17,604 nt of DNA from an uncultured Dorea sp. (GTDB lineage Bacteria; Bacillota; Clostridia; Lachnospirales; Lachnospiraceae). Below are positions 1-7,519 of the stretch, one piece after another. Location: assembly GCA_910579335.1 (NCBI GenBank), contig CAJTUQ010000015.1, positions 19,041-36,644 on the forward strand. Reading direction: 5' to 3'. Position 1 is the stretch's first letter; each line of letters opens with the position of its first letter. The notes under the pieces are model-generated. The model was not told the DNA's origin. It saw nothing but the letters and a program-made list of their open reading frames with translations, and ran no database searches. A program made the position numbers and the translations under genes.

Positions 1-799
1 GAAAGCCGGCAAAATGATGAAGCCGCAGCAGATTCTTTGTGGGTGAGCGCTTTTCACAAAGCGCATATACATGAACTGAAGGAACGCATAGCGCATCTTG
101 TCCCGCCTGATACGCCAAAGCGCCCTATTGCAGGCGACCTTGTCTCCCCTTTCGATTTTGTCATTCTTGTAGTTCCCATCGACAAAGCGGCGCCAAAGGG
201 ACGGCTCATCCTGCCGCAGCAGCAGACGATACGCGACTTGCTTGAAACGGGCGTGGCTTCTATTGTCGTGCGTGAAACGGAACTGAAAGAAACTCTGAAA
301 GCCCTCGACAAAACACCGACTTGTCATTACAGACAGCCAGGCGTTTCGGACCGTGGCCCAAATTGTACCGGAGGATATTCCTCTTACCTCTTTTTCCATA
401 TTATTTGCAAGGTATAAAGGGAATCTGGATACTCTGGTGAAGGGAGCAGAATATATTGACAGCTTAACGGACGGTGATACCGTCCTCATATCGGAGGGCT
501 GTACCCATCACCGCCAGTGCAACGACATCGGCACCGTCAAGCTTCCGGGTCTGCTAAAAAAGTATACGGGAAAAACTTTGAACTTTGAGTTTACCAGCGG
601 TGCGGAATTTCCGCAAAAACTTAATAAATACCGCTTTATCGTACACTGCGGCGGATGCATGCTGAATGAGCGCGAAATGAAATACCGGATGAGATGTGCA
701 AAAGATGCGGACGTTCCCATGACGAATTATGGAACGGCGATTGCATATATGAATGGAATATTAGAACGGAGTCTTAACGTTTTTGGCATACATGAATGA
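1..799 (+). pseudogene. hydF: [FeFe]-hydrogenase maturation GTPase HydF, 3' part, frameshifted
   Basis: HydF is the GTPase scaffold on which the 2Fe subcluster of [FeFe]-hydrogenase is assembled before transfer to the apo-enzyme. Frame 1 is open from base 1 (the gene starts before the window). It encodes the end of the GTPase domain (VSAFHKAHIHELKERI) and the dimerisation domain (GDLVSP, then VVPIDKAAPKGRLILPQQQT). Homology then jumps to frame 2 near 310-319 (LVITDSQAF), followed by the metal-cluster domain: CTHHRQC at about 508-528 and HCGGC at about 646-660, the conserved cluster ligands. The stop is at 797-799. All expected domains are present, but no single frame spans them. Either one extra base lies in the A4 run at 310-313 or nearby (real mutation or sequence error), or the gene is dead. 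Confidence in the family is very high; confidence that it is broken in the organism is moderate. It is convergent with the sirtuin gene. Confidence 0.9.
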
Positions 800-812
800 G
801 CGCTTTTGTTTC

Positions 813-843
813 AGGGCTGCCTGTTTTACGGCAGCCTTGTTTA
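813..843 (+). terminator. Intrinsic terminator after hydF
   Basis: Starting 14 bases after the hydF stop, GGCTGCC (815-821) pairs perfectly with GGCAGCC (830-836) across an 8-base loop. The stem extends by a G-U and an A-U pair and is followed by the T-rich run TTGTTTAA. Position and shape fit a rho-independent terminator for hydF. Confidence 0.75.
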
Positions 844-844
844 A

Positions 845-964
845 TTATAATGCTTGTCGGTACAGCAGTGCAAATGAGCCAAACAGCTCCAACCGCTTTA
901 CGCCGTTGGCCCTGCATATTTCAGCAACCTTCTCAATTACTTCCGAAGCCGGCATTACATCCAT
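845..964 (-). pseudogene. Truncated MNT-type nucleotidyltransferase remnant
   Basis: A 39-codon - strand ORF runs from ATG at 964 to TAA at 845. Its protein contains VIEKVAEICRANG followed by GVKRLELFGSFA. This is the N-terminal helix and first strand of MNT/KNTase-fold nucleotidyltransferases (antitoxin half of HEPN-MNT pairs, or MntA-like proteins), which normally continue as GS-x-RG and then the catalytic D-x-D. Here homology stops after GSFA and the ORF ends LLYRQAL-stop, so the catalytic residues are absent. In-frame upstream codons reach a TGA at 988-986 and include a GTG at 979. No partner HEPN gene is present. It is probably a decayed remnant left between hydF and the sirtuin gene. 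The family call rests on a short but characteristic stretch. Confidence 0.6.
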
Positions 965-1016
965 CGAAAAACATCCCACCTCTTTTCAAAAAAAGTTTTA
1001 AACATACCACAGCAGG

Positions 1017-1742
1017 TCATACCTTTATCCTTCCCATAATTTCCCCAATAGGCGCTGCAATTGTAAGATGCGCCCCTACTGCCTTCGCCGTCTCGCTCTT
1101 ATTGATAACGACCAGATGCCTGCCTCTGAAGTAGTCGATGAATCCGGCCGCAGGATACACTACCAGAGATGTTCCGCCGATGATAAGCATGTCCGCCTCG
1201 GTGATTTCCTGGATGCTCTTGCTGATAATGCCGGAGTCAAGACCTTCCTCATAGAGCACCACGTCCGGTTTCACCGTCCCGCCGCAGGAGCATTTCGGAA
1301 TCCCGTCACTGTTTTTTACATAGGCAGCATCGTAAAACTTTCTGCAGCTCTGGCAGTAATTGCGGTGGATGCTTCCATGAAGCTCCAGCACATTCCTGCT
1401 TCCTGCCGCCTGATGAAGCCCGTCAATATTTTGTGTAATCACGGCCAAAAGCTTTCCCGCCGCTTCAAGTTCGGCAAGCTTCCTGTGCGCAACATTCGGC
1501 TTTGCATCAAGAAACATCATTTTCTCTTTGTAAAATTCATAAAAGCTTTCCGTCCTGTTCACAAAAAACGTATGACTCACAATCTGCTCCGGAGAATATT
1601 TATACTTTTGCTGATAAAGTCCGTCCGCACTTCTAAAGTCTGGAATATTACTCTCCGTAGACACGCCGGCTCCTCCGAAAAATACGATTCTTTGGCTGTC
1701 GTCTATCATTTCCTGCAAACGCCCTATTTCCTGCTCATACAT
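1017..1742 (-). CDS. cobB: Sirtuin-type NAD-dependent protein deacylase
   Basis: Sir2-family enzymes remove acyl groups from lysines using NAD+, giving nicotinamide and O-acyl-ADP-ribose. The 241-residue protein has the full set of motifs: GAGVSTESNIPDFRS (residues 24-38, NAD pocket), TQNIDGLH (103-110), catalytic His122 in LHGSIHRNYC, and a zinc site from C130, C133, C151 and C153, followed by KPDVVLYEE. Length is normal for a bacterial sirtuin. The ATG at 1742 was chosen because GGGAGG lies about 10 bases upstream; an in-frame GTG at 1775 would add 11 poorly conserved residues and overlap fabT. It lies 19 bases downstream of fabT and is probably cotranscribed with it. A role in reversing acylation linked to acetyl- or malonyl-CoA levels is an inference from context only. 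Confidence 0.93.
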   Translation of the reverse strand: MYEQEIGRLQEMIDDSQRIVFFGGAGVSTESNIPDFRSADGLYQQKYKYSPEQIVSHTFFVNRTESFYEFYKEKMMFLDAKPNVAHRKLAELEAAGKLLAVITQNIDGLHQAAGSRNVLELHGSIHRNYCQSCRKFYDAAYVKNSDGIPKCSCGGTVKPDVVLYEEGLDSGIISKSIQEITEADMLIIGGTSLVVYPAAGFIDYFRGRHLVVINKSETAKAVGAHLTIAAPIGEIMGRIKV

Positions 1743-1761
1743 ACCTTTTACACCTCCCGCC

Positions 1762-2211
1762 CTAATTTTGCTCACTGTACTCTTTAAAAAAAACCGTCAG
1801 GGCATCCAGCGTCTTAAAAAGGACCGGAAGTTCTTCCTCGCTTAGTCTCTCACGAATCGCCATTGTCATCTTATGATGGTAATCCGCGTGATGATTGTAG
1901 GCTCTCACTCCCTTTTCGGTCAGTTTGACAAAGACGACTCTTCTGTCTTCTTCGCTCCGGTAACGCTGCACATATTTTTTCCTTACAAGGCTGTTCATGG
2001 CAGTCGTGAGAGAGCCCACAGTAATATTAAGCCTCTTTGCAATAAAGGACATATTGTGTCCCTCACCCAGACCGATCGCCTCTATGACATGCATATCATT
2101 ATTCGTAATATCCTTGAAATCTTCTGTAATAATTGCCTTTCCTTCCAAATCCCAGATTTCATTGATTAGATTTACCAGAATAAAATTAATTTTCTTATAC
2201 GCGTTATCCAT
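1762..2211 (-). CDS. fabT: FabT-like MarR-family regulator of fatty-acid synthesis
   Basis: This is a 149-residue winged-helix MarR protein. The segments FKDITNNDMHVIEAIG, LTTAMNSLVRKKYVQRYRS and EEDRRVVFVKLTEKG align well by eye with streptococcal FabT, the acyl-ACP-dependent repressor of the fab cluster. The recognition helix lies in the ITVGSLTTAMNSLVRK segment, and the DRR of the wing is intact. Known FabT binds TTTGA-N3-TCAAA type palindromes; two such sites flank the fabH promoter in this window, supporting the assignment. Unlike streptococci, the gene is at the downstream end of the fab block rather than in front of fabH. It starts 103 bases after the FabK-like gene ends, has its own candidate promoter, and is followed closely by the sirtuin gene. 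Confidence 0.88.
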   Translation of the reverse strand: MDNAYKKINFILVNLINEIWDLEGKAIITEDFKDITNNDMHVIEAIGLGEGHNMSFIAKRLNITVGSLTTAMNSLVRKKYVQRYRSEEDRRVVFVKLTEKGVRAYNHHADYHHKMTMAIRERLSEEELPVLFKTLDALTVFFKEYSEQN

Positions 2212-2241
2212 ACCGCTGTCCTTTCATTACTCATTGCCCTC

Positions 2242-2277
2242 GTATAACCGAAGTTCCGTTATACTAATGACATTATA
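2242..2277 (-). promoter_or_regulatory. Candidate fabT promoter with palindromic operator
   Basis: Reading the - strand, a perfect -10 hexamer TATAAT lies at 2277-2272, with only a poor -35 (TATGCA at 2300-2295). Just downstream, at about the expected start point, is a 23-bp near-palindrome (2242-2264): GTATAAC and GTTATAC arms around a GAA-G-TTC core, with one C/C mismatch, centred on base 2253. The location at roughly +1 to +23 suits a repressor operator, possibly autoregulation by FabT. Its sequence does not resemble the TTTGA-N3-TCAAA sites in front of fabH. A short 5' UTR hairpin is an alternative reading. Confidence 0.55.
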
Positions 2278-2314
2278 TCCTTTTTTTCTGAAAATGCATA
2301 TCATTTCTTATTTT

Positions 2315-3376
2315 TTACAGCAATTTTTTCAAGTCGTCCATGACTTCCCTGACCGTTTCGAGCCGTTCTGCCCTGTACGCATTGGCGCCGCAGAACAAAA
2401 GGGCGTCCTCCACCTCTCCCTTCGCCGCATGGATCAATGCATCTGTAATGCAGTACGGTATCTGTGCGGGAGCACACCGGTGAAGACATCTGTGGCACGG
2501 GCTGTGGGGAATCTGCTCTCCCGCCGCTATCCTCTTCATCATCTTATTATTAATTGCTCTCCCCGGCATACCCACCGGACTCTTCACAATAATAATATCC
2601 TCTTTTCGGGCATTTATGTAACTTTCCTTATACCGGATATCCGCATCACATTCTTCTGTGGTCACGAACCTCGTCGCCGCCTGGATGGCATCCACTCCAA
2701 GCGAAAATGCCTCTTTGACTGCCTCTGGCGTGTCGATGCCGCCGCCGAGAGCTGTGGGAATCTTTTTTTCGTATTTCTTTTCATAATCCTTTACTGTAGC
2801 AAGAATCCGCCTGACTTCCTCAGAATATACGGAAAAATCATTAAACTCCAGAAGCTTTTCTCTTGCAAAACCAAGATGCCCCCCTGCGTGTGGGCCTTCG
2901 ATAACGAGCAGGTCCGGAACTCTCTTATATTTTTTATCCCAATACTTTAACAGGACCTTTGCAGATTTCTCCGTGGAAACAATCGGCGCAAGCTTTACCT
3001 TCGCATCCCCCACAATACCTGGAAGAGCCGTGGGAAGTCCCGCACCGGACACGATGATGTCCGCCCCGGCCTCCACCGCGGCGCGCACGTAATCTTCATA
3101 GCAGCGCATAGCCACCATTAGGTTAAATCCGATAATCCCGTCCGGCGCAATCGCTCTCGCCTTTTCATATTCTTTCTTTATCGCTCTTAAATTCGCCGCT
3201 TTTGTGTCAGTATCAAAATCCGGCTCCCGATAACCAATCTGGGCGGCAGAGATTATCCCAATGCCGCCCTCTAAAGCAACCGCCCCCGCAAGGCCGCCCA
3301 GACTGATTCCGATTCCCATACCGCCTTGTATAATTGGCACTTTTGCTTCTATATTACCTAGTTTCAGTGGTTTCAT
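2315..3376 (-). CDS. FabK/nitronate-monooxygenase-like FMN flavoprotein with Cys cluster
   Basis: A 353-residue TIM-barrel flavoprotein of the nitronate monooxygenase/FabK superfamily. Evidence: VPIIQGGMGIGISLGGLAGA (residues 13-32, FMN-site start), VSGAGLPTALPG, IEGPHAGGHLGF (159-170, catalytic His region), and ALGGGIDTPEAV with GVDAIQAATRFVTTEE (phosphate-binding end). It is longer than the FabK at 10470-11408 and carries a C-terminal C294-x2-C297-x3-C301-x7-C309 cluster that FabK lacks, suggesting a metal or Fe-S site (inference). AGGAG lies 8 bases before the ATG. It follows accDA by 28 bases as the last member of the fab run. It could act as a second enoyl reductase or oxidise nitro or other lipid-related compounds. 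The substrate cannot be told from sequence. Confidence 0.85.
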   Translation of the reverse strand: MKPLKLGNIEAKVPIIQGGMGIGISLGGLAGAVALEGGIGIISAAQIGYREPDFDTDTKAANLRAIKKEYEKARAIAPDGIIGFNLMVAMRCYEDYVRAAVEAGADIIVSGAGLPTALPGIVGDAKVKLAPIVSTEKSAKVLLKYWDKKYKRVPDLLVIEGPHAGGHLGFAREKLLEFNDFSVYSEEVRRILATVKDYEKKYEKKIPTALGGGIDTPEAVKEAFSLGVDAIQAATRFVTTEECDADIRYKESYINARKEDIIIVKSPVGMPGRAINNKMMKRIAAGEQIPHSPCHRCLHRCAPAQIPYCITDALIHAAKGEVEDALLFCGANAYRAERLETVREVMDDLKKLL

Positions 3377-3404
3377 TTTTATTTCTCCTGCCTGATGCTT
3401 ACAG

Positions 3405-5171
3405 TTACATATTACGGAAACGCATATAGCGGTATTCGGAAAGTTCTTCCTTACTCATCCTTTTGTACTCCGATAAAAATCTTGCCATTTCCGCCCGAAG
3501 AGCACCTGTCACCTGCTCAAAATTCTCTTTCGAAAAGTTCTGTGGTTCTTCAAACACCTTTTCTACGACTCCAAGCCTGCAAAGGTCTTTTGCCGTCAGC
3601 TTCATTACCTTTGCCGCTTCCTTCGCCTTGCTGCTGTCCTTCCACAGAATGCTTGCAAATCCTTCCGGGGAAAGAATGGAATACACGGAGTTTTCCAGCA
3701 TCCACACCTCATCCGCCGTAGCCATTGCAAGCGCGCCGCCGCTGCCTCCTTCTCCGATAATTACAGACAGTACCGGAACCTTGAGGGAAGACATTTCATA
3801 AATATTTCTCGCAATCGCTTCTCCCTGTCCCCGCTCCTCTGCCTCTAAACCGCAGAAAGCACCCGGCGTATCTACAAAACAGATTACCGGACGGCCGAAC
3901 TTCTCCGCCTGCTTCATCAGGCGCAGCGCCTTGCGGTACCCTTCCGGCGAAGGCATTCCAAAGTTCCTGTCAATATTCTCTTTCGTATTGGTTCCCTTCG
4001 CCTGCGCAATGACTGTAACAGGCATGCCGCAAAACCTGGCAACGCCGCCGATTACCGCATGGTCGTCTTTAAAAAGACGGTCCCCGTGAAATTCGATAAA
4101 ATCTGTAAACAGACTTTCGATATAGTCGCTTCCTACCGGACGCTCCTGCATACGGGACCGTAACACCCGCTCCCAGGGAGACAGCTCCTTTGCCTGCCCT
4201 GCATCAGGTTCTTCTTTGCCGTCCGGCTCCGTCTTTTGGGCCGCAGCCGTTTGAGTACCCGTATCCAAGCTTTTCTTCAATATGTCCTGCATATTTTCCG
4301 GGCTGCACCCGCCGTCCGCATGCAGCTTTAAAATATTTGCCAGCGTCCCTTTTAAATTGCTTCTCTCCACAATTCCATCAAGAAAGCCATGCTCCAGCAG
4401 AAATTCCGAACTCTGGAAACCTTTCGGAAGTCTCTGCCCGATGGTCTGTTCAATCACTCTTGGTCCGGCAAATCCAATGAGCGCCTTTGGCTCTGCAAGG
4501 ATAATATCGCCCAGCATGGCAAAACTTGCCGTCACCCCGCCCGTCGTCGGATCCGTAAGAACACTGATATAGAGAAGCCCTGCATCGCTGTGGCGCTTTA
4601 ATGCCGCCGACGTCTTTGCCATCTGCATAAGAGAAGTGATTCCTTCCTGCATCCTCGCGCCCCCGGAGCAGGCAAAAAGAATTACCGGCAGCCGTTCCTT
4701 CGTGGCACGCTCTACGGCTCTTGCAATTTTCTCCCCGACCACTTCTCCCATACTTGCCATGAGAAACCTGCCGTCGCAGACGCCGATAACTGTCTCTATA
4801 CCGTCAATTTCCGCCTTTCCGGTAATCACCGCCTCATCAAGTCCCGTTTTCTCCTTAAGCCCCCGAAGCTTTTCCAAATACCCCTTATATTCAAGAGGAT
4901 TCTTTGTCTCAAGCCCCCTGTCCCACTCCTTAAAGCTCCCCTCATCCGTCACAAATTCTATCCGCCGGTATGCATGCATACGGAAATAGCCTCCGCATTT
5001 CGGGCAGATATAAGCGTCCTTCTTCACATCTTCCGCTATAATCGCCGCCCCGCATTTGTTGCATTTGCGCAGAAGCCCTTCCGGGACTTCCGGGCGCACA
5101 GACTCCGCTTTGTGTTCGTTTCGTCTCAATGTAGAATATTTTGTCTTCTTGAACATATTATCCAGTTTCAT
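3405..5171 (-). CDS. accDA: Acetyl-CoA carboxylase carboxyltransferase, fused beta-alpha subunits
   Basis: Transfers CO2 from carboxybiotin on AccB to acetyl-CoA, forming malonyl-CoA. The 588-residue polypeptide carries both carboxyltransferase subunits. Residues 1-285 are AccD, with zinc finger C37-x2-C40...C56-x2-C59, ACSGGARMQEG at about 167-177 and DPTTGGVTASFAMLGD. Residues about 289-328 form a Gln/Glu/Lys/Asp-rich linker. Residues 329-588 are AccA, with GDRLFKDDHAVIGG, NFGMPSPEGYRKALRLM, FVDTPGAF and GEGGSGGALA. The usual AccA N-terminal helical extension is missing, as if replaced by the linker. The ORF is continuous with no frame change. The start at 5171 fits the AccD N-terminus (FKKTKY) and follows AAAGGTG. 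It lies downstream of accC by 55 bases. Confidence 0.96.
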   Translation of the reverse strand: MKLDNMFKKTKYSTLRRNEHKAESVRPEVPEGLLRKCNKCGAAIIAEDVKKDAYICPKCGGYFRMHAYRRIEFVTDEGSFKEWDRGLETKNPLEYKGYLEKLRGLKEKTGLDEAVITGKAEIDGIETVIGVCDGRFLMASMGEVVGEKIARAVERATKERLPVILFACSGGARMQEGITSLMQMAKTSAALKRHSDAGLLYISVLTDPTTGGVTASFAMLGDIILAEPKALIGFAGPRVIEQTIGQRLPKGFQSSEFLLEHGFLDGIVERSNLKGTLANILKLHADGGCSPENMQDILKKSLDTGTQTAAAQKTEPDGKEEPDAGQAKELSPWERVLRSRMQERPVGSDYIESLFTDFIEFHGDRLFKDDHAVIGGVARFCGMPVTVIAQAKGTNTKENIDRNFGMPSPEGYRKALRLMKQAEKFGRPVICFVDTPGAFCGLEAEERGQGEAIARNIYEMSSLKVPVLSVIIGEGGSGGALAMATADEVWMLENSVYSILSPEGFASILWKDSSKAKEAAKVMKLTAKDLCRLGVVEKVFEEPQNFSKENFEQVTGALRAEMARFLSEYKRMSKEELSEYRYMRFRNM

Positions 5172-5201
5172 ACATTTTCACCTTTTCTGATTATGATTCG
5201 C

Positions 5202-5228
5202 AGCTTAAGGAGCAGACCTTAAAAAGCT
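5202..5228 (-). other. Small hairpin at the accC stop / accDA leader
   Basis: TTAAGG and CCTTAA arms separated by TCTGCT, extended by AGCT/AGC ends with a bulge, overlap the accC stop codon in the longest intercistronic gap of this part of the operon. It has no T-run after it, so it is more likely an mRNA processing or stability element, or chance, than a terminator. Confidence 0.3.
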
Positions 5229-6576
5229 ATTTAACCGCCGTTCCTATATTTTCGATAAATTCAATGTCAATATCCCCGGAAATGTAATCCGGATGGTTGA
5301 TGATTTCATACTGATAGTCCACATTCGTGTCTATGCCCTCTATAATGATTTCGCCAAGAGCGCTTCTCATCTTCGCAATCGCTTCCTTGCGATTTTTTGC
5401 CCACACGATTAGCTTCGCCACCATCGAGTCATAGTAGGGCGGAATCGTGTAGCCGCTGTAGATGGCCGAGTCTATCCGGATTCCTTTTCCTCCCGGAAGA
5501 TACATGTCTTTTACCATTCCCGGCGACGGCCGAAAGCCCTTTGCCGGATTCTCCGCATTAATCCGGCACTCGATAGAGTGTCCGGTAAGATGCACATCCT
5601 CTTGGCTATAGGAGAGCTTTCTGCCATCGGCAATCCGTATCTGCTCTTTCACCAGGTCAATTCCGGTCACCCATTCTGTCACCGGATGCTCCACCTGAAT
5701 CCTTGTATTCATTTCCATAAAATAAAAATTATTATTTTTTTCCAGCAGAAACTCTATCGTCCCCGCATTCACGTACCCAGCCGCTTTCGCAGCTTTCACC
5801 GCCGCCTCGCCCATTTTTTGCCGGAGTTTTTCATCCAGCGCCGCAGACGGTGATTCCTCAATCATCTTCTGATGGTTTCTTTGTATGGAGCAGTCGCGCT
5901 CTCCAAGATGAATCACATTTCCAAAAGAATCCGCAAGAATCTGAAATTCGATATGTCTCGGCCGCTGTACGAAGTGCTCGATATACATCGTATGATCCCC
6001 GAATGCCATCTGGCTCTCCTTCTGCGCCGTCAGAAAGCTCGACTCAAATTCCTCAGGAACAGCTGCTGTCCTCATGCCTTTTCCGCCTCCGCCAAGCGCT
6101 GCCTTTATGATAACAGGATAGCCGATTTTAGCGGCGGCCTCCTTACCGCTTTCCACATCATAAATCGGTTCTGCCGTTCCGGGAATCACCGGTACGCCCG
6201 CCGCCGTCATCGTATTCCTCGCCTCCTGCTTGTTGCCAAGACGGGCAATCACGTCAGAGCCCGGACCGATAAACGTAATGCTGCACTGCTCGCAAAGCTC
6301 CGCAAACTTACTGTTCTCCGACAGGAAACCGAATCCCGGATGGATAGCGTCCGCCCCTGTCACAATCGTCGCACTGATAATACGGTCCATACTCAGATAG
6401 CTCTCTGAGGAGGGCGCAGGCCCGATACAGACCGCCTCGTCCGCAAGCTTTGTGTGTAAAGCCTCCCTGTCGGCCTCCGAATATACGGCGACCGTCTCGA
6501 TTCCCATCTCCCGGCAGGCCCGGATAATACGCACCGCAATTTCTCCCCGGTTGGCGATTAATATCTTTTTTATCAT
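5227..6576 (-). CDS. accC: Acetyl-CoA carboxylase, biotin carboxylase subunit
   Basis: Carboxylates the biotin on AccB using ATP and bicarbonate. With the ATG at 6576 the protein is 449 residues, the usual AccC length. It shows IANRGEIAVRIIRACRE at the N-terminus, K116 and K159 (ATP-grasp lysines), the glycine loop AALGGGGKGMR (159-169), ERDCSIQRNHQK, and MEMNTRIQVEHPVTE (287-301) with the catalytic Glu and Arg. An alternative GTG start three codons upstream (6585) directly abuts the fabZ stop; the ATG was preferred because GGATAGGTG sits just ahead of it. The near-zero spacing implies translational coupling to fabZ. Downstream is accDA. Confidence 0.97.
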   Translation of the reverse strand: MIKKILIANRGEIAVRIIRACREMGIETVAVYSEADREALHTKLADEAVCIGPAPSSESYLSMDRIISATIVTGADAIHPGFGFLSENSKFAELCEQCSITFIGPGSDVIARLGNKQEARNTMTAAGVPVIPGTAEPIYDVESGKEAAAKIGYPVIIKAALGGGGKGMRTAAVPEEFESSFLTAQKESQMAFGDHTMYIEHFVQRPRHIEFQILADSFGNVIHLGERDCSIQRNHQKMIEESPSAALDEKLRQKMGEAAVKAAKAAGYVNAGTIEFLLEKNNNFYFMEMNTRIQVEHPVTEWVTGIDLVKEQIRIADGRKLSYSQEDVHLTGHSIECRINAENPAKGFRPSPGMVKDMYLPGGKGIRIDSAIYSGYTIPPYYDSMVAKLIVWAKNRKEAIAKMRSALGEIIIEGIDTNVDYQYEIINHPDYISGDIDIEFIENIGTAVK

Positions 6577-6585
6577 ACTTTTCAC

Positions 6586-7014
6586 CTATCCAATCATAAA
6601 TGTGAGCTCTGCACTGACGACCACTTTTTTGTCCACGCTGGCTGTCGCCTCTCCAATGCCGACAGGCCCTTTCTGCCTGATAATCTTTGTCTCAAGACGG
6701 ACCTTGTCGCCCGGAACGATTTTCCCTTTAAATTTACATTTGTTGATTCCGCCGAAATATGCGGTCTTCCCTTTATTTTCTTCCTGGCTTAAAATAGCCA
6801 CTGCGCCAGCCTGTGCTAATGCCTCCACGGTCAGTACTCCGGGCATCACCGGCTCCTTCGGAAAATGTCCCGCAAAAAACTCTTCCCTGTAGGAAACGCA
6901 TTTATAACCTACCGCATACTGTCCCGGTTCGTAATCCTCAATATAATCCAACAAAAGGAACGGATGCCTGTGGGGGATGATTTCCTTAATCTGGGTAATA
7001 TCTAAATGTTTCAT
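6586..7014 (-). CDS. fabZ: (3R)-hydroxyacyl-ACP dehydratase
   Basis: Dehydrates 3-hydroxyacyl-ACP to trans-2-enoyl-ACP in each elongation round. The 142-residue hot-dog-fold protein has IIPHRHPFLLLDYI and the catalytic block GHFPKEPVMPGVLTVEALAQ with His50 and Glu64. Length and motifs are those of FabZ, not FabA. No FabA, FabM or second FabZ gene is visible here, so any unsaturated-chain branch must use this enzyme or another locus. It begins 16 bases after accB and ends immediately before accC. Confidence 0.96.
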   Translation of the reverse strand: MKHLDITQIKEIIPHRHPFLLLDYIEDYEPGQYAVGYKCVSYREEFFAGHFPKEPVMPGVLTVEALAQAGAVAILSQEENKGKTAYFGGINKCKFKGKIVPGDKVRLETKIIRQKGPVGIGEATASVDKKVVVSAELTFMIG

Positions 7015-7030
7015 AATAAAATCACGCCCC

Positions 7031-7504
7031 TTATCTCAGCCTGAACAGCGGCTGGTTATACTCTACCGGCTGTCCGTTTTCTGCCAATACTTCCTCGATT
7101 ACGCCGTCATATTCACTTTCTATCTCGTTCATCAGCTTCATTGCCTCCACGATGGCAAGCGTCTGTCCTTTTTTTACCGTATCGCCTGCAACCGCAAACG
7201 GTTTCGCATCCTCGGAAGGCGCTATGTAAAATGTTCCGACCAGAGGCGATAAAATCAGCTTGCCCTCAGACTTTGCTTCGCCGGCAGGCATATCTTCTGC
7301 CAATGCAGGCTGTGTCTTTGGCGTCTTGATTACAGCAGCGCTTTGAATATTCCGGACATCTTCGACCGCCGCATTTCTTGCGGGCGCCGCACCGTGCACG
7401 TCTCTGCCAAGCTTTATCTTCGTGCCCTTTTCTTCATACTGAAAGCTCGTCAGCTCCGACGCCGATACCGTTTCTATTAATTTAATGAGATTTTCAAATT
7501 CCAT
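7031..7504 (-). CDS. accB: Biotin carboxyl carrier protein of acetyl-CoA carboxylase
   Basis: Carries biotin between biotin carboxylase and carboxyltransferase. The 157-residue protein has an N-terminal helical segment (ENLIKLIETVSASELTSFQY), a flexible Ala/Pro/Lys-rich linker (about 38-80), and a C-terminal biotinyl domain with SPLVGTFY and IVEAMKLMNEI; Lys123 in the EAMKL motif is the biotinylation site. GAGGAG precedes the ATG. It lies 15 bases after fabF and 16 before fabZ, in the order fabF-accB-fabZ-accC also found in streptococci. Confidence 0.96.
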   Translation of the reverse strand: MEFENLIKLIETVSASELTSFQYEEKGTKIKLGRDVHGAAPARNAAVEDVRNIQSAAVIKTPKTQPALAEDMPAGEAKSEGKLILSPLVGTFYIAPSEDAKPFAVAGDTVKKGQTLAIVEAMKLMNEIESEYDGVIEEVLAENGQPVEYNQPLFRLR

Positions 7505-7519
7505 TTTTAAATTTCTCCT

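Noticed and set aside
980..1016. Terminator after the sirtuin gene
   Set aside because: A T7 run is present, but the only preceding stem (ACC/GGT) has three pairs, too weak to claim.
783..1134. Short + strand frames after hydF
   Set aside because: They run through the hydF terminator and into the antisense of the sirtuin gene, with no family similarity.
1743..1775. Longer sirtuin start at a GTG
   Set aside because: It would overlap fabT and add residues not seen in sirtuins; the ATG at 1742 has a GGGAGG site.
2278..2314. Terminator between the FabK-like gene and fabT
   Set aside because: GAAATG/CATTTTC could form a weak AT-rich stem, but it is followed by an A-run rather than a T-run on the transcribed strand.
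1997..2950. Long open frame on the + strand opposite the FabK-like gene
   Set aside because: Its translation has no recognisable domain and it spans the ends of two real - strand genes; it mirrors their codon bias.
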